Below are positions 11,721 through 21,151 of a DNA stretch of 64,000 bases, piece after piece. Position 1 is the first letter of the stretch. Each line of letters begins with the position of its first letter. Under the pieces are notes generated by a model, which saw only the letters and a list, made by a program, of their open reading frames with translations, had not been told where the DNA came from and made no database searches. Origin of the DNA: Euphorbia lathyris (taxonomy: Eukaryota > Streptophyta > Magnoliopsida > Malpighiales > Euphorbiaceae); contig NC_088916.1 of NCBI RefSeq assembly GCF_963576675.1, positions 53,941,001 through 54,005,000 of the forward strand, written 5' to 3'. The translations under genes and the position numbers were made by a program.

Positions 11721-12066
11721 AGCGTCGAACGCGAACTCTCCGTGGATCCAAACATAATGGGGATCTATTTTCTAATAATTAATCTCTAATATTTGATTAA
11801 AGCCTTTTGACAGTTGTTTTAATTTGATTGGGCCAAACATATCACATCATCTATCCTAGTGGTATGCCGGGCACATGATAAATTTTCTCATTCTCTGTGA
11901 CATGAGTTCTAATTCTATTGTGATTGGTGGGTGCCCTTCTCCATAGGATCTTAAGCTTCCCCCAAAAGTGTTGATGTTTATGTGGAAGATAGAAAATAAT
12001 TGTATTCCAACTCATTGTAGGCTCTTTGATAAACATGTGGATGTTCCTTAACGTCTAAAATATTAC

Positions 12067-12643
12067 GTTAAGGTGTAAAAATACCCCTAACGTTTTGGGC
12101 AAAGAGCAATTTTACCCTTAACGTCTAAAATGGTAAAATTTTACCCCTAACGTTGGAAACCAAGAGCAATTTTACCCCTAACATTAATAAATTTGGTCAA
12201 TTTGAGAAATAATTCATCAAATTGTCTTCTCGGTCATGAATCTTGTCATCTACACTTCATATGTGTGTCATTTTATCAGTAACAAACCACAAACATACGT
12301 TGGGATGTGAAAAAAAATAAAAAAATACACTGTCTTTATGTACGAATTAGACAAAAAAATTCAAAAAATTCACCGGATTTATAAATATTAATCTCAAATT
12401 CTATTATTAAATTATAAAAAGCATGAATCCTTTTTTAGAACGAATTGTTATGCAATTGATGCAGAATAAGGAACAAAAACATTTGTGTTTTATAATAGTA
12501 TCTGAAATTGACCCAATTTATCAACGTTAGGGGGGTAAAATTGCTCTTGGTTTCCAACGTTAGGGGTAAAATTGCACCATTTTAGACGTTAAGGGTAAAA
12601 TTGCTCCTGACCCAAAACGTTAGGGGTATTTTTGCACCTTAAC
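12067..12643. mobile_element. Long-TIR repeat, family R, copy B
   Basis: Left end GTTAAGGTGTAAAAATACCCCTAACGTTTTGGG. The right end is its reverse complement (CCCAAAACGTTAGGGGTATTTTTGCACCTTAAC). The inverted ends run about 130 bases and hold direct units built on AGCAATTTTACCCCTAACGT. The middle is AT-rich and non-coding. Imperfect flanking duplication (TAAAATATT / TATAAATATT) is possible. This is the best preserved copy of the family in the window. Confidence 0.8.
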
Positions 12644-13030
12644 CTATAAATATTTGGCTCTTAATGATTTAAGAGTGACTAATACATATCATCTTCAACA
12701 ATACTACTTATATTCACTCATTATTTATTAATAAAATTAGGTCTAATGCCCCTCCAGCCCCCTTATTTTGTTCAAATTGGTCATTTTACCCTCTCCCAAC
12801 TTATCGAATGTCCTATTTACCCCATTAACTCCATAAAAGTTGTATTTCTCACCCCCTCAACTTGTCCATTTACCTCCCCAAACTCATAGAATGTCCTGTT
12901 TACCCCCTTAACTCCATAAAAGTTGTATTTCTCACCCCCTTAACTTGTCCATTTACCTCCCCAAACTCATAGAATGTCATGTTTACCCCCTTAACTCCAC
13001 AAAAGTGATATTTCTCACCCCTTACAATCC

Positions 13031-13065
13031 GTTATCGATGCCTAAATTGATACATTTTTTTAAAC
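13031..13065. repeat. Left remnant of a foldback-family (F) repeat
   Basis: GATGCCTAAATTGATAC followed by AAACGTT matches units of the palindromic repeat at 63147-64000. It is separated from its right part (24855-24935) by the hAT insertion. Confidence 0.5.
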
Positions 13066-13161
13066 GTTAAACCTAGGGATGTAAACGGGGCGGGGCGGAG
13101 ATTGGAGTTCCCATCCCCGTTCCCCGACTAAATGGGGAATCCCCATATCCGCCCCGCGAAA

Positions 13162-14974
13162 TGATGCGGCGTTTACGTAGAGCTGTCAAATGACGAAATG
13201 TATATTATGATAAGTGCGTTACAACTACGGATGTGATCTTCCTAAATGCTCTATCTCTACTAGACGCCACTACTTAGGGGCAAGTGTACCCCGTCGTATC
13301 AAGTAATAATCCGGTTAAGACCGGGTATCGAATCCACAAGATTTATAACTACAAGTATTAAACGACTCGGTTTTATATGTTATCTAAGCGGTGAATACTT
13401 TGAGTTGAATCGGGGAGCAACTACAAACTACTCCTAACTACGGGTGAGACAATTTTATATAACAAAAACTCTTACGAAATGATGCGGATGGTGATAAGTT
13501 ATAAATATGACAAACAATGACTCCCAATATATATACGGTTAATGATTTACTCTTGCAATGACGACTACGTGTAGTGTGACCGACCCGTGAAGTACTTAGA
13601 CTACGTGGTTCCTAGTCAAGGTGTGTCTAATGCTCGGGATCAGAAATTAGGGCCCGTAAGTTCCGTGGTTTATCAATTCCTACGGTTTCCGGAGCGTCAC
13701 TTCCGGTAAGGCAACACTTATATGAATCCCTAAAGATAGCCCGAATGGCGTCGGAAATCGCGTTCTCCTACACAATAATCAATTAAGAGTATCAAAACAA
13801 GCAATAAACATCAACACATATATAGAAAAAGAGATTATGAATCATAAATTATAAATATGGAGAATGTAAATATGAAATACAACCAAGCCTAGTACATAGG
13901 AAGAGTACAAGCTAATTAGCAAGTGAAAAGGGAAGAATCCACCCTCGAAACTAGCTAACCGGACTCAAGGCCGTCTCTTAGGACTTGGAGGTGGAGCTTT
14001 CGAGCTTGGTGAATGGAGATGAAATGGAACTTTGACGGAATGTCGGAATCAACGAACAAGCCCTCAAGGTGAAAGAGTTTTGCTATGTAAAATAAAATCT
14101 CAAACTATATAACAAGAACTTAAACTATAGTAACAATTGTATATCAAAAGCTTTTTTTTCAAATGAGTGCTAGTCACTCCTATTTATACACATCAAGCTA
14201 GGTAGAATTGTAATTTCACAAGATACAAGCATGGAGGAACATGATTTTCTGCAGATTTCCCATGACACGCCTCGCGTATGGTGGTGTACGCCCCGCGTAT
14301 TTGCCCATTCCGTTAGAAATCTCCTGCATGTGGACCAAATCCAGATCTTGTTGTCTCAACCACGCCCCGCGTGGACTGGGATGCGCCTCGCGTGGTTGAG
14401 TTTCTAAGATTTTATTGCTTGAATTGGGTCTTTTACGCCACGCGTAGCTGAAGCACGCCTCGCGTAAATAAGTCCCTGAGTCTTTTAGGTTGAAGAACTT
14501 CCTTACACGCCCCGCGTGTAAGGTGGGACGCCCCGCGTAGGAGCAGTTGACTCTGGGAGACCATGTAGTCTGACTTTCAGGATTAGGCTTATCATTTCTG
14601 ACATATGTCACACGCCTCGCATGGTGGTTGATACGCCCCACGTATAGGTGAGTAGATCCCACGTGGTGCCTGTGGATTGAACAATTATTTCTGACCAAGT
14701 GTTCCATGCCCCGCGTGAAGGGTGATACACCCCGCGTATGTCGATGGATTTTCGCTCCTTGCTCGTACCTAAAATACAATTCTCGAGAGCCGAGTTAGCT
14801 TGACGTTTTATTTTCTAAATTAATCAAAAATAAGGAAAATTAACCGAAAGTACGGAATTTATTTTTATTTCGTTATTTTATTAAAACATTCTATTTTTGC
14901 AATTAAACTTATTTATTTCATCTAAAATTAAACCGTAAATCACGCTAAAAGATAGGGACGAAACGCCCATATCA
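13162..14974 (-). repeat. LTR (3' copy) of the Athila-like element
   Basis: 1813 bp, begins TGATGCGGCG and ends CCCATATCA. It carries six pairs of the ACGCCCCGCGT motif at 14267-14737. The long open frame on the minus strand over the motif zone (14216-14779) is explained by the stop-free motif and is not called as a gene. Confidence 0.9.
14267..14737. repeat. Array of six paired ACGCCCCGCGT near-palindromes (left LTR)
   Basis: Eleven-base sites start at 14267/14288, 14362/14383, 14435/14455, 14507/14528, 14612/14633 and 14706/14727. Five pairs are spaced 21 bp start to start and one 20 bp. Pair-to-pair steps are 95, 73, 72, 105 and 94 bp. Most variation is CG changed to TG or CA. All sites have the CCCC orientation on the plus strand. 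Confidence 0.9.
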
Positions 14975-16436
14975 AACCTCCTCGAACTTTAAAGTTTTAC
15001 TTGTCCTCAAGTAAAAGAAATCGAAAGACAAGTGATTGAGATTATTAAGAAACAAACCGTCGGTTGGTTTTACCAAGTGCGTGATTCCGAAACTAAAGTT
15101 TTATGCAAAGTTTTCGGCAAGTACCTACGCAAACAAATGAGTGACCAAAACTTGTTTGAAACCTCCATGATCAAATTTAATAGGCAATATTAACGGGGGT
15201 CGATTATCTTTTGAGAACCCGATAGTACCTCACCAAGGGATTTCACTCTTACGCTCAAATTTTGGTGGGTCGGTGTTTTTGCACTCTCCTTTGCACTTAC
15301 TCGAAGTCACTTTGAGTTTGCATTTTCATCCGGTTTTTCCTCCTATATTATGGTCTAGGCAATATTAAAAATGAACCCGGAGGGGGTTGTAATGTGGGTG
15401 GCTTTTTAGTGGTTAATTTTTGGAAACTCGAGTTTAAACACCATTTTGATGATCGCACCGTGCTTTTATTTTGGCCTTAGTAAGTTCGTAAAGTATAACT
15501 CGAAATTGCTCGGGTGGAGCTTGAGAATGCCTTTTGTTCTTTATTGTGTTTTTCTTTTTCTTTTTGTTTTGAGAGCGGCACAAAAACGATTTCGAAAGCT
15601 TATGGTGCTTACTTATCAAGGCCTTGGCTTATTTCAGGTGCGATTTGATTTTGTTGGTATTTAACCAAGAGGAAAAAGGGTTAAATGTTAAAAGGGGATT
15701 AACAAAAAAAGTCGGTTAATAGGCTCGAGGGGGTTTCCTAGAGTTTAATGAAAACGAGAAAAATAAGTTAAGAAAAGAATTAGACTAAGTGGGTTCGTTT
15801 TATCATCTATTGCCATTTTAACCAAAATAAGTGTACTTAACCCGGTATTAGGTGCAAACTCTATGAATCGAGTGAAGTCAAAGCTCTCGAAAAATTGTGA
15901 AAGAAATAGAGTTCTCGCACGAACTCTTTTAGGCTCAAAAATATCTCACAAAAGTTCGGGTTAAATTGTGTACGTTCAAGTTCTCGTCAAATTTTCAACT
16001 ATCCCGTTTTTATTGCCTTTTTAAATTTCATTATAGAGATAACCTTTGGGTTAGGACTCAATGCTTTTGTTTAGTACAATCCTAGGCTTTGCATAAATTC
16101 TATAACTTCAGAATTAAGACTAAAATTTCTTACTAAAACCGATCCTTTGTGTCAACGTCTTTTCATTTAGGAACAAATAACAGAACTTTTAATTAATTTT
16201 CGAGGGAGGTAGTATGTCGGAAAAATTTTAAGAATCAATAAATTAGTTTAATTATTTTGTTGTTTATTTGATTTTTATTTTTGTTTTTGTTAGTGCAAGA
16301 CAAACGGTGAGTGCGGGGTTGCACGATCCTCCGCGTTATTAAAATGACGTCTATTCCAAGGACGTCGCAAAAGAAAAGAAAAACAAAAACAAAAATAAAG
16401 ATGGAATTTAAAAAGGACCCTTGAAGGTCAGGTCCT
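14975..16436. other. Internal region of the Athila-like element without recognised coding sequence
   Basis: This is the 3' part of the element in its own direction. It starts next to the 3' LTR with the polypurine-like tract (14975-14984 read on the minus strand) and a CTTGAGGACAAG-type word common before the end of plant Ty3-type elements. Short open frames here show no family features. Confidence 0.6.
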
Positions 16437-16613
16437 ACGCGTGGCGTGCCCAGGCGGCGCCCCGCGTAGGAGGTGCGTTTTAAGCCGATTTTGGCCAGAG
16501 ACTCAGATACGCGGGGCGCACTAAGAAGGGCGCCCCACGTGTTCCGAGCTCTGGGCCAGTTATACGGGTAAAACGGTGGGCACACGGGGCGTAAAATGGG
16601 GCACGCCCTGCGT
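16437..16613. repeat. Three inverted pairs of ACGCGGGGCGT sites, zone 1
   Basis: Sites start at 16437/16457, 16509/16530 and 16582/16603. Within each pair the first site has GGGG and the second CCCC orientation. The in-pair step is 20-21 bp and pairs repeat every 72-73 bp. The zone lies downstream of ORF1 in element direction. Confidence 0.85.
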
Positions 16614-16844
16614 GAAGTTTATTAATTGATGCGTAAACAGAGAAAAATGAACACGAAAAGAGAAAATAAACAAAACGAAACATAAAGGAAAATCATAAAT
16701 ATATTAAAATAAAATAAGAAAGTACAATAGAAACACAAAAAGATAACAAAAATAACAAAAGAAACACATAAAACAAAACGAACTAAGAAAACATGAAAAG
16801 AGAAGACACAAAACAAAGAAAAACATAAAACAAAGAAAAATAAA

Positions 16845-18013
16845 CTAGGATGGAGGTGGAGGAGGATTGCCGTGGATGTTAAAATGTGTGAAGAAGGTGT
16901 TGGCGAAAGCATCGAAGCTGGCCCTATCCGCTTGCCTTTGAGCCTCGGAGGCGTCGAAGCGCGAGTCGAAGTGGGCCCGATCACGTCATTGGTTGTCCTC
17001 CAAAATATCCAACCGGGCGTAGATGGAGTTGAAGTCGTGGTTGGGGGTGGACTAAAGTTGAGGCCCATGTCCTCGTCCTCGTCCTCATCGTCTTGGGGTT
17101 GGGCTGCCCCCGAACTCTCACTCGGGCCGGAGGTAGGGCGCTTGAGTGATTGGAAGGCATTTTTGTCCAAGGGTCACAGCTCCAAGCTGGGAAGGCGGTC
17201 AAGGGCAGCTTCGCCAAGAGCGGAGGTGGCGAAGATGGTGATGAGATGGCCCAACCCGATTTTGCCACATTTCCGGGTGGGCATGTGGTGGAGTTGGACG
17301 GCCACGAGGTAGGAAAGGTCGTAGGTGAGGCCGTTTGCACAGCAATAGAGGGCCAAAAGCTCGTGCTTATTGACCTTGGTGGACTCGGACTTCCCCGAGA
17401 AGTAGAAGGAGATGAAGCGGTGGAGAAGTTGGAGGAGTGGATCGCGGATGCGGGCCGGGCGGAGGTTGGAGATATCGTAATCGTCGGACCCGGTGATGGA
17501 GGTCCAAAAATCACGAGGGGAGACACCCTCGGGCCAATGCGCTATGCCCTCCTCCATTTGATGTGTGAAATGGTGGCGGAGCCATTGTGTGTCAATAGAG
17601 AAAGGTTGGTTGTGAAGGCGAAAGTTGAAGAGGGCGGCTCCGGGAACCCCGTTGGACTCGAGGGTGGTGTAGAACTCCACGACCAATGAAGAATAAACAT
17701 GGTGGCGTGCCCGATAGTGATCGAGCCAATTTAGAGCGTGGAGGCGGTCCTCAAAAGCACCTCCCAAGCCGAAACGATCAAAGGTGCTGCGGTTGATGTA
17801 TGGAAGTTCCATTATGTGGGCAGCGAAGAGTGTTTGGTAGGATTGGGCTTCTTCTTCGGTGAGAAGATGGAAAGGAGCCCGGTATTGGTGGGTGAGTGGC
17901 AGTGTTTCCTCTCGTTCAGGAGGTGGTGGTGATTGGCGTAGTTGGGTACGAGAGGTACGGGCCCGAGTGGACCGCGGGGGGCGCATGTCGGCAACATGTT
18001 TGCGTCTTGCCAT
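16845..18013 (-). pseudogene. Athila ORF1-like (gag-position) protein, broken
   Basis: From an ATG at 18011-18013 (MARRKHVADMRPPR) the frame runs leftward through a helical domain resembling the Arabidopsis retrotransposon ORF1 family (AHIMELPYINRSTFDRFGLG, LVVEFYTTLESNG, HKHELLALYCC-like region). An in-frame TGA at 17174-17176 follows LPSLEL. The same frame then goes on (DKNAFQSLKRPTSG, an acidic DEDEDED run). A frame change at a CCCCC run near 17055 leads to a coiled-coil-like tail with one more stop, ending at 16845. If unbroken it would be about 390 aa. ORF1 sits in the gag position of Athila elements and its biochemical role is poorly known. The damage makes this copy non-functional. Confidence 0.7.
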
Positions 18014-18152
18014 GGTGTTAGTGAGGGATTGAGAGAGAGTGTTAGGAAGAGTGTGGGAAGTTAGGGTGAGTTGTGAGGAAGAAGAAAAAAAAGGGGAGTA
18101 TTTATAGGGGAGGAGTTGGGAATCCAAGTAAAACTCGGATTCCCAGAGGGGT

Positions 18153-18330
18153 ACGCGAGGCGTGAAGAGGCCACACCACGCGTATCCCACCTCCTGCCCA
18201 TTATTTGATGCAAAAACGGCACGGTACGCGGGGCGTGCAGGGAAGCACGCCTCGCGTATCACACCTCCTGGCCGTAAATTGGTGGGAGAAAGGTGAGGAC
18301 GCGGGGCGTAAATGGGGGTACGCCCTGCGT
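18153..18330. repeat. Three inverted pairs of ACGCGGGGCGT sites, zone 2
   Basis: Sites start at 18153/18173, 18226/18247 and 18299/18320, with pair-to-pair steps of exactly 73 and 73 bp. Spacer words CCCACCTCCTG / ACACCTCCTGGCC recur between pairs, so the unit is a 73-bp tandem repeat. It lies just upstream of the ORF1 start in element direction, where a promoter or leader would be. A single unpaired site sits at 18645-18655. Confidence 0.85.
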
Positions 18331-18659
18331 GGAGGACGGAAGTGGAAGCATTATTTTTCGGTTTTTAAGGGGTTTTTTCAATTTTTATGGGTTTAATTTG
18401 GTGGTTTATGGTTTTATTAATGAGTATTTAATGGTTTTATTGTAATTGAGGTGGTGGTTAAGGTGAAATTAATGTGGAGGGAAGGTGAATAATTTTTGAA
18501 TTTGAAAGGGTATGATGTGATTGGAGGTGAGAGGAGGTGGAGTGTGGAAGTGGGAAAGATATATGGGGAAGAGGGAAGAGTGATGGGAGAGGTGGAAGAT
18601 GAAAAGGTTGCCATGGGGAGTTGCAATTCGCAACTCCCTAAGGATACGCGAGGCGTGCT

Positions 18660-19920
18660 GTTAGGCATGAAATTGACTACGGTTAACTGGATAAGTTTAA
18701 GGGATTTGGGCGTTATTTATGCTCTATGGCAAAGAATAAGGACTGATTTGTGTCTTTATGCAGATTAGTAAAGATAAATGCTAAACTCGCTGGAAACAGT
18801 TTGTTTTGCTACGGCCAAAGAGGAGTGGAGCCTATATTATGTCCAGCGGTCAAACGCCGGATTATCCAATGACGGACAGCGACAGATCAGAGGTGGCAGA
18901 GGCAGAGACAGAGCAGCAAGTGGAGAAGTACAGAGGCGGCATTACCGAAAGAAGCATGATGACATGAAATATCAACCCCTTGAGTGTTCAAGGGTCAAAC
19001 GATCTTTAATCATTTTAGTTATTTTGTCTTAGCTTTTAGTTGATTTTATTTTGTGGTAAGGTACGAAGGTTGTACCATTTTTGCCCCTGTCTTTCTCCTT
19101 TAAGTAGACGTAGCAAAGGAGAGATAGGGAGTTTGGAACTTTTATTAATTTTAAGAAGTAGAATAGTTGTCTGTAAAAAAGAGCTCGAATGGAGTCTCTC
19201 AACGTTTCAAGAACTTCAGATTACTCTTTGCTCAATATGAGTGAGTAATCTATTTTGAATGGGCACGGCCAGGCCGAGCCGGTAATGTAAGTTTTACATC
19301 GTTTTAATGAATATTAGTATTTTGTCAATGATGTGATTGATGAGGATTTAACTTTCATGCTTCGGCATTTATGCATGTGTTAGATGGATGATAGGACACT
19401 GCTTACATCTACACTGATATCTCTATTAATCTCCCAACCTCGAAGCTGACCAGTTAGATGGTTGTGTCATGGGTTTTCTTAATTAGAAATGCAGTTTTGT
19501 TCTTAATGCAAGAAAGAACGTATCTTTAGGACGCTAAAGGTTCTAGTAACTCTTAGGAGCTTGAGAACACACGACAGTTGACTCAAGCTCACGTCAAAAC
19601 TGATACTTTGGCTTCATTGGCATTATCTTGTATTCATTGGAATGTTGTAAGGCTTTGCACACCTGTTCGGCAGTGTCGAGCCTGTTCTATTTTCTAAATC
19701 ATTACCAAGTTGTCTTATTTCTTACAATCAGCCCTCTTACATCTTACGAAACCAACATCACACAATCAACTTAAAAAGGAGAAAGCTTGTTCGACACACA
19801 CACACGCTGTTTAGCAACAATTTCTGATGTACATTTGAATTTCAATCCCTGTGGAGATGATACTTAACTTATCACTTTATTACTTGTATCTAGTGCACTT
19901 GCTAGAGTCTAATCATAGGA
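18660..19920 (+). repeat. Possible LTR-derived insertion inside the Athila-like element
   Basis: The paired-site pattern breaks off at 18655. The following 1.25 kb differ in character and end with ATCCCTGTGGAGATGATAC and TTATTACTTGTATCTAGTGC, words typical of the 3' end of plant Ty3-type LTRs (compare 22650-22700). Neither exact ends nor a target duplication could be fixed. Alternatively it is part of the element's own spacer. Confidence 0.35.
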
Positions 19921-19996
19921 CAACACGTGCCCTAGGGCACATCCCGCATGTCCTTCCACGTGGCTTTTATTCCGGAGCAACTAACTGCTGAATGTT

Positions 19997-20105
19997 ACGC
20001 GGGGCGTGGTAGGGTAAACGCCCCGCGTAACATGCCTTCTACTGCGAGAAAAAAAAAGGTTAGATACGCAGATGCGCGGGGCGTATAGGTGTGTACGCCC
20101 CGCGT
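19997..20105. repeat. Two inverted pairs of ACGCGGGGCGT sites, zone 3
   Basis: Sites start at 19997/20018 and 20074/20095. The in-pair step is 21 bp in both and the pair-to-pair step is 77 bp. Each pair can form a hairpin with a 10-base loop. Confidence 0.85.
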
Positions 20106-20295
20106 GGCTTATTTTCTTTTGGATTAAAAGTGGGATTTGTTTTTCTTTTGATTTTTATTTTAAAGAAATGACATGAGTCGGCGGGAAAACAAATTACGGA
20201 AAATAAAAGTTGGGAAAGAAAACTCCCTTATTCGAGCTTGGGTTGCCTCCCAAGAAGCTACTTTAGAGTCGGTGAGCTCGACCTAGAATTTCCTC

Positions 20296-20910
20296 CTAGG
20301 TGTATGCTTCCATTCGCGTTAGAAATGCAAATTCTTGAATAAACAATCCGTACCTGCAAAACGGGTTGTTAGATTCAAAGAAATTTAATGAAAACCAAAA
20401 GCTATATTTAAAGAAGTTTTTGAAGAGTTTAGTTTGCTCCCTTTTTGACTCCTTTGGTAGTTCAAAAAGAGCGAAATATTCCGAGGTAGAAGGAACCTCC
20501 AACTCTTCTAGCTTTGGATTTATTTCCATGGGCCCGCACATAACCAGCTCATCGATTAGGATTTCCGGTTCCTCGCAGTTGAGACAGCCTACATAATTTG
20601 GGGACTCTTCTTGAGAGAGCTCAATTAACTGGAGCTCTACATTTTGATCACCTGGATTAGCGTCTTTATTTGATTCGTCCGCGGTTGAATCGATGCGAGA
20701 CGTCAATCTAGCGATTTGATTTCCCAAATCCCTGCAATATGCCTCATTGTTAGATAATCTCACTTGAATATCTTTAAGCATAGAGATTACCACATCGAAT
20801 TGCGAGGTTGAGTGTTGGTGTGGGCATTCGTCATCCATGCGGTCGTCCCGCAGATGACGACTATGAGGCATCATACCATGAAACAAATCATTAGTAACAA
20901 CAAGAAACAA
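20296..20910 (-). CDS. Unidentified 204-aa frame, first ORF of the Athila-like element
   Basis: This is the first open frame after the primer-binding site and 5' LTR in element direction. It is hydrophilic, with a possible coiled coil (about residues 38-72: VVISMLKDIQVRLSNNEAY), an acidic middle rich in Glu and a Cys pair (GCLNCEE). No family was recognised and no signal peptide or membrane segment is visible. It could be an accessory protein, a leader peptide or chance. Its codon structure has not been tested. Confidence 0.35.
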   Translation of the reverse strand: MFLVVTNDLFHGMMPHSRHLRDDRMDDECPHQHSTSQFDVVISMLKDIQVRLSNNEAYCRDLGNQIARLTSRIDSTADESNKDANPGDQNVELQLIELSQEESPNYVGCLNCEEPEILIDELVMCGPMEINPKLEELEVPSTSEYFALFELPKESKREQTKLFKNFFKYSFWFSLNFFESNNPFCRYGLFIQEFAFLTRMEAYT

Positions 20911-21000
20911 AATAAATTATTCACAAAAAGAAAGTAATATCTACAAATGCTTAGACTAACAACAAAACGTTTTTGTCTAATATTGCAATAAATTATAAAT

Positions 21001-21017
21001 TCCCGGCAACGACGCCA
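21001..21017 (-). promoter_or_regulatory. Primer-binding site complementary to tRNA-Asp
   Basis: The minus strand reads TGGCGTCGTTGCCGGGA, starting six bases inside the 5' LTR end. It is complementary to the 3' end of plant tRNA-Asp (CCCCGGCAACGGCGCCA) with about two mismatches. This fits Athila/Tat-type elements and sets the polarity as minus. Confidence 0.75.
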
Positions 21018-21151
21018 AAAACTTGATGCGGCGTTTACGTAGAGCTGTCAAATGACGAAATGTATATTATGATAAGTGCGTTACGACTACGGATGTGATC
21101 TTCCTAAATGCTCTATCTCTACTAGACGCCACTACTTAGGGGCAAGTGTAC

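Larger units (their letters stand above)
10155..11889 (+). mobile_element. MULE-like element with about 95-bp TIRs and a FAR1-type domain, inserted in the LINE
   Basis: The left end GAGAAAATTTATTATATGCCCGG and the reverse complement of the right end (11795-11889, GAGAAAATTTATCATGTGCCCGG) match over about 95 bases, including TAGGATAGATGATGTGG and CCCAATCAAATTAAAACAAC. Inside are a triplicated left terminus and a FAR1-like coding remnant. Long TIRs plus a FAR1 domain point to the Mutator-like superfamily, from whose transposases the plant FAR1/FRS factors derive. No clear 9-bp target duplication was found. The host LINE resumes on the right side, which proves insertion. It is non-autonomous, since no transposase core is visible. 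Confidence 0.75.
7060..12066 (+). mobile_element. Decayed L1-type LINE, split by a MULE
   Basis: Fragments in LINE order, with many stops and frame changes. ORF1 DUF4283-like region at 7080-7500 (LVGKFLSTRPISF, FDNHLLVLNEW). Zinc knuckle at 7660-7720 (YYYCGLLGH, with the first Cys changed to Tyr and a stop before the last). Pre-RT linker at 8270-8490 (KFWISKGDSNTKFFHA). Reverse transcriptase at 8710-9440 (IPKCD, SSFVPERSLINNVL, and LLFTDDNLMFF where FADD is expected). Post-RT region at 9764-9976. After the MULE (10155-11889) the zf-RVT region continues at 11890-12050 (LPPKVLMFMWKIENN, then PTHCRLFDKHVDV). The endonuclease domain between ORF1 and the linker is missing, so an internal deletion preceded or accompanied decay. 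A copy of repeat family R follows at the right end. Confidence 0.85.

Noticed and set aside
14267..14737. Regularly spaced short repeats reminiscent of a CRISPR array
   Set aside because: The repeats are only 11 bp, paired and divergent, the spacers are not uniform, no cas genes are present and the DNA is plant nuclear.
14216..14779. 187-aa minus-strand frame in the left LTR (143 aa in the right LTR)
   Set aside because: It overlaps the motif array exactly. The stop-free word ACGCGGGGCGT in two frames makes runs such as YAGR and HTRG, and the right copy is truncated by a stop. It looks like a by-product of the array.
16872..17689. Plus-strand frames of 146 and 179 aa
   Set aside because: They are antisense to the Athila ORF1-like frame and arise from its GC-rich codons.
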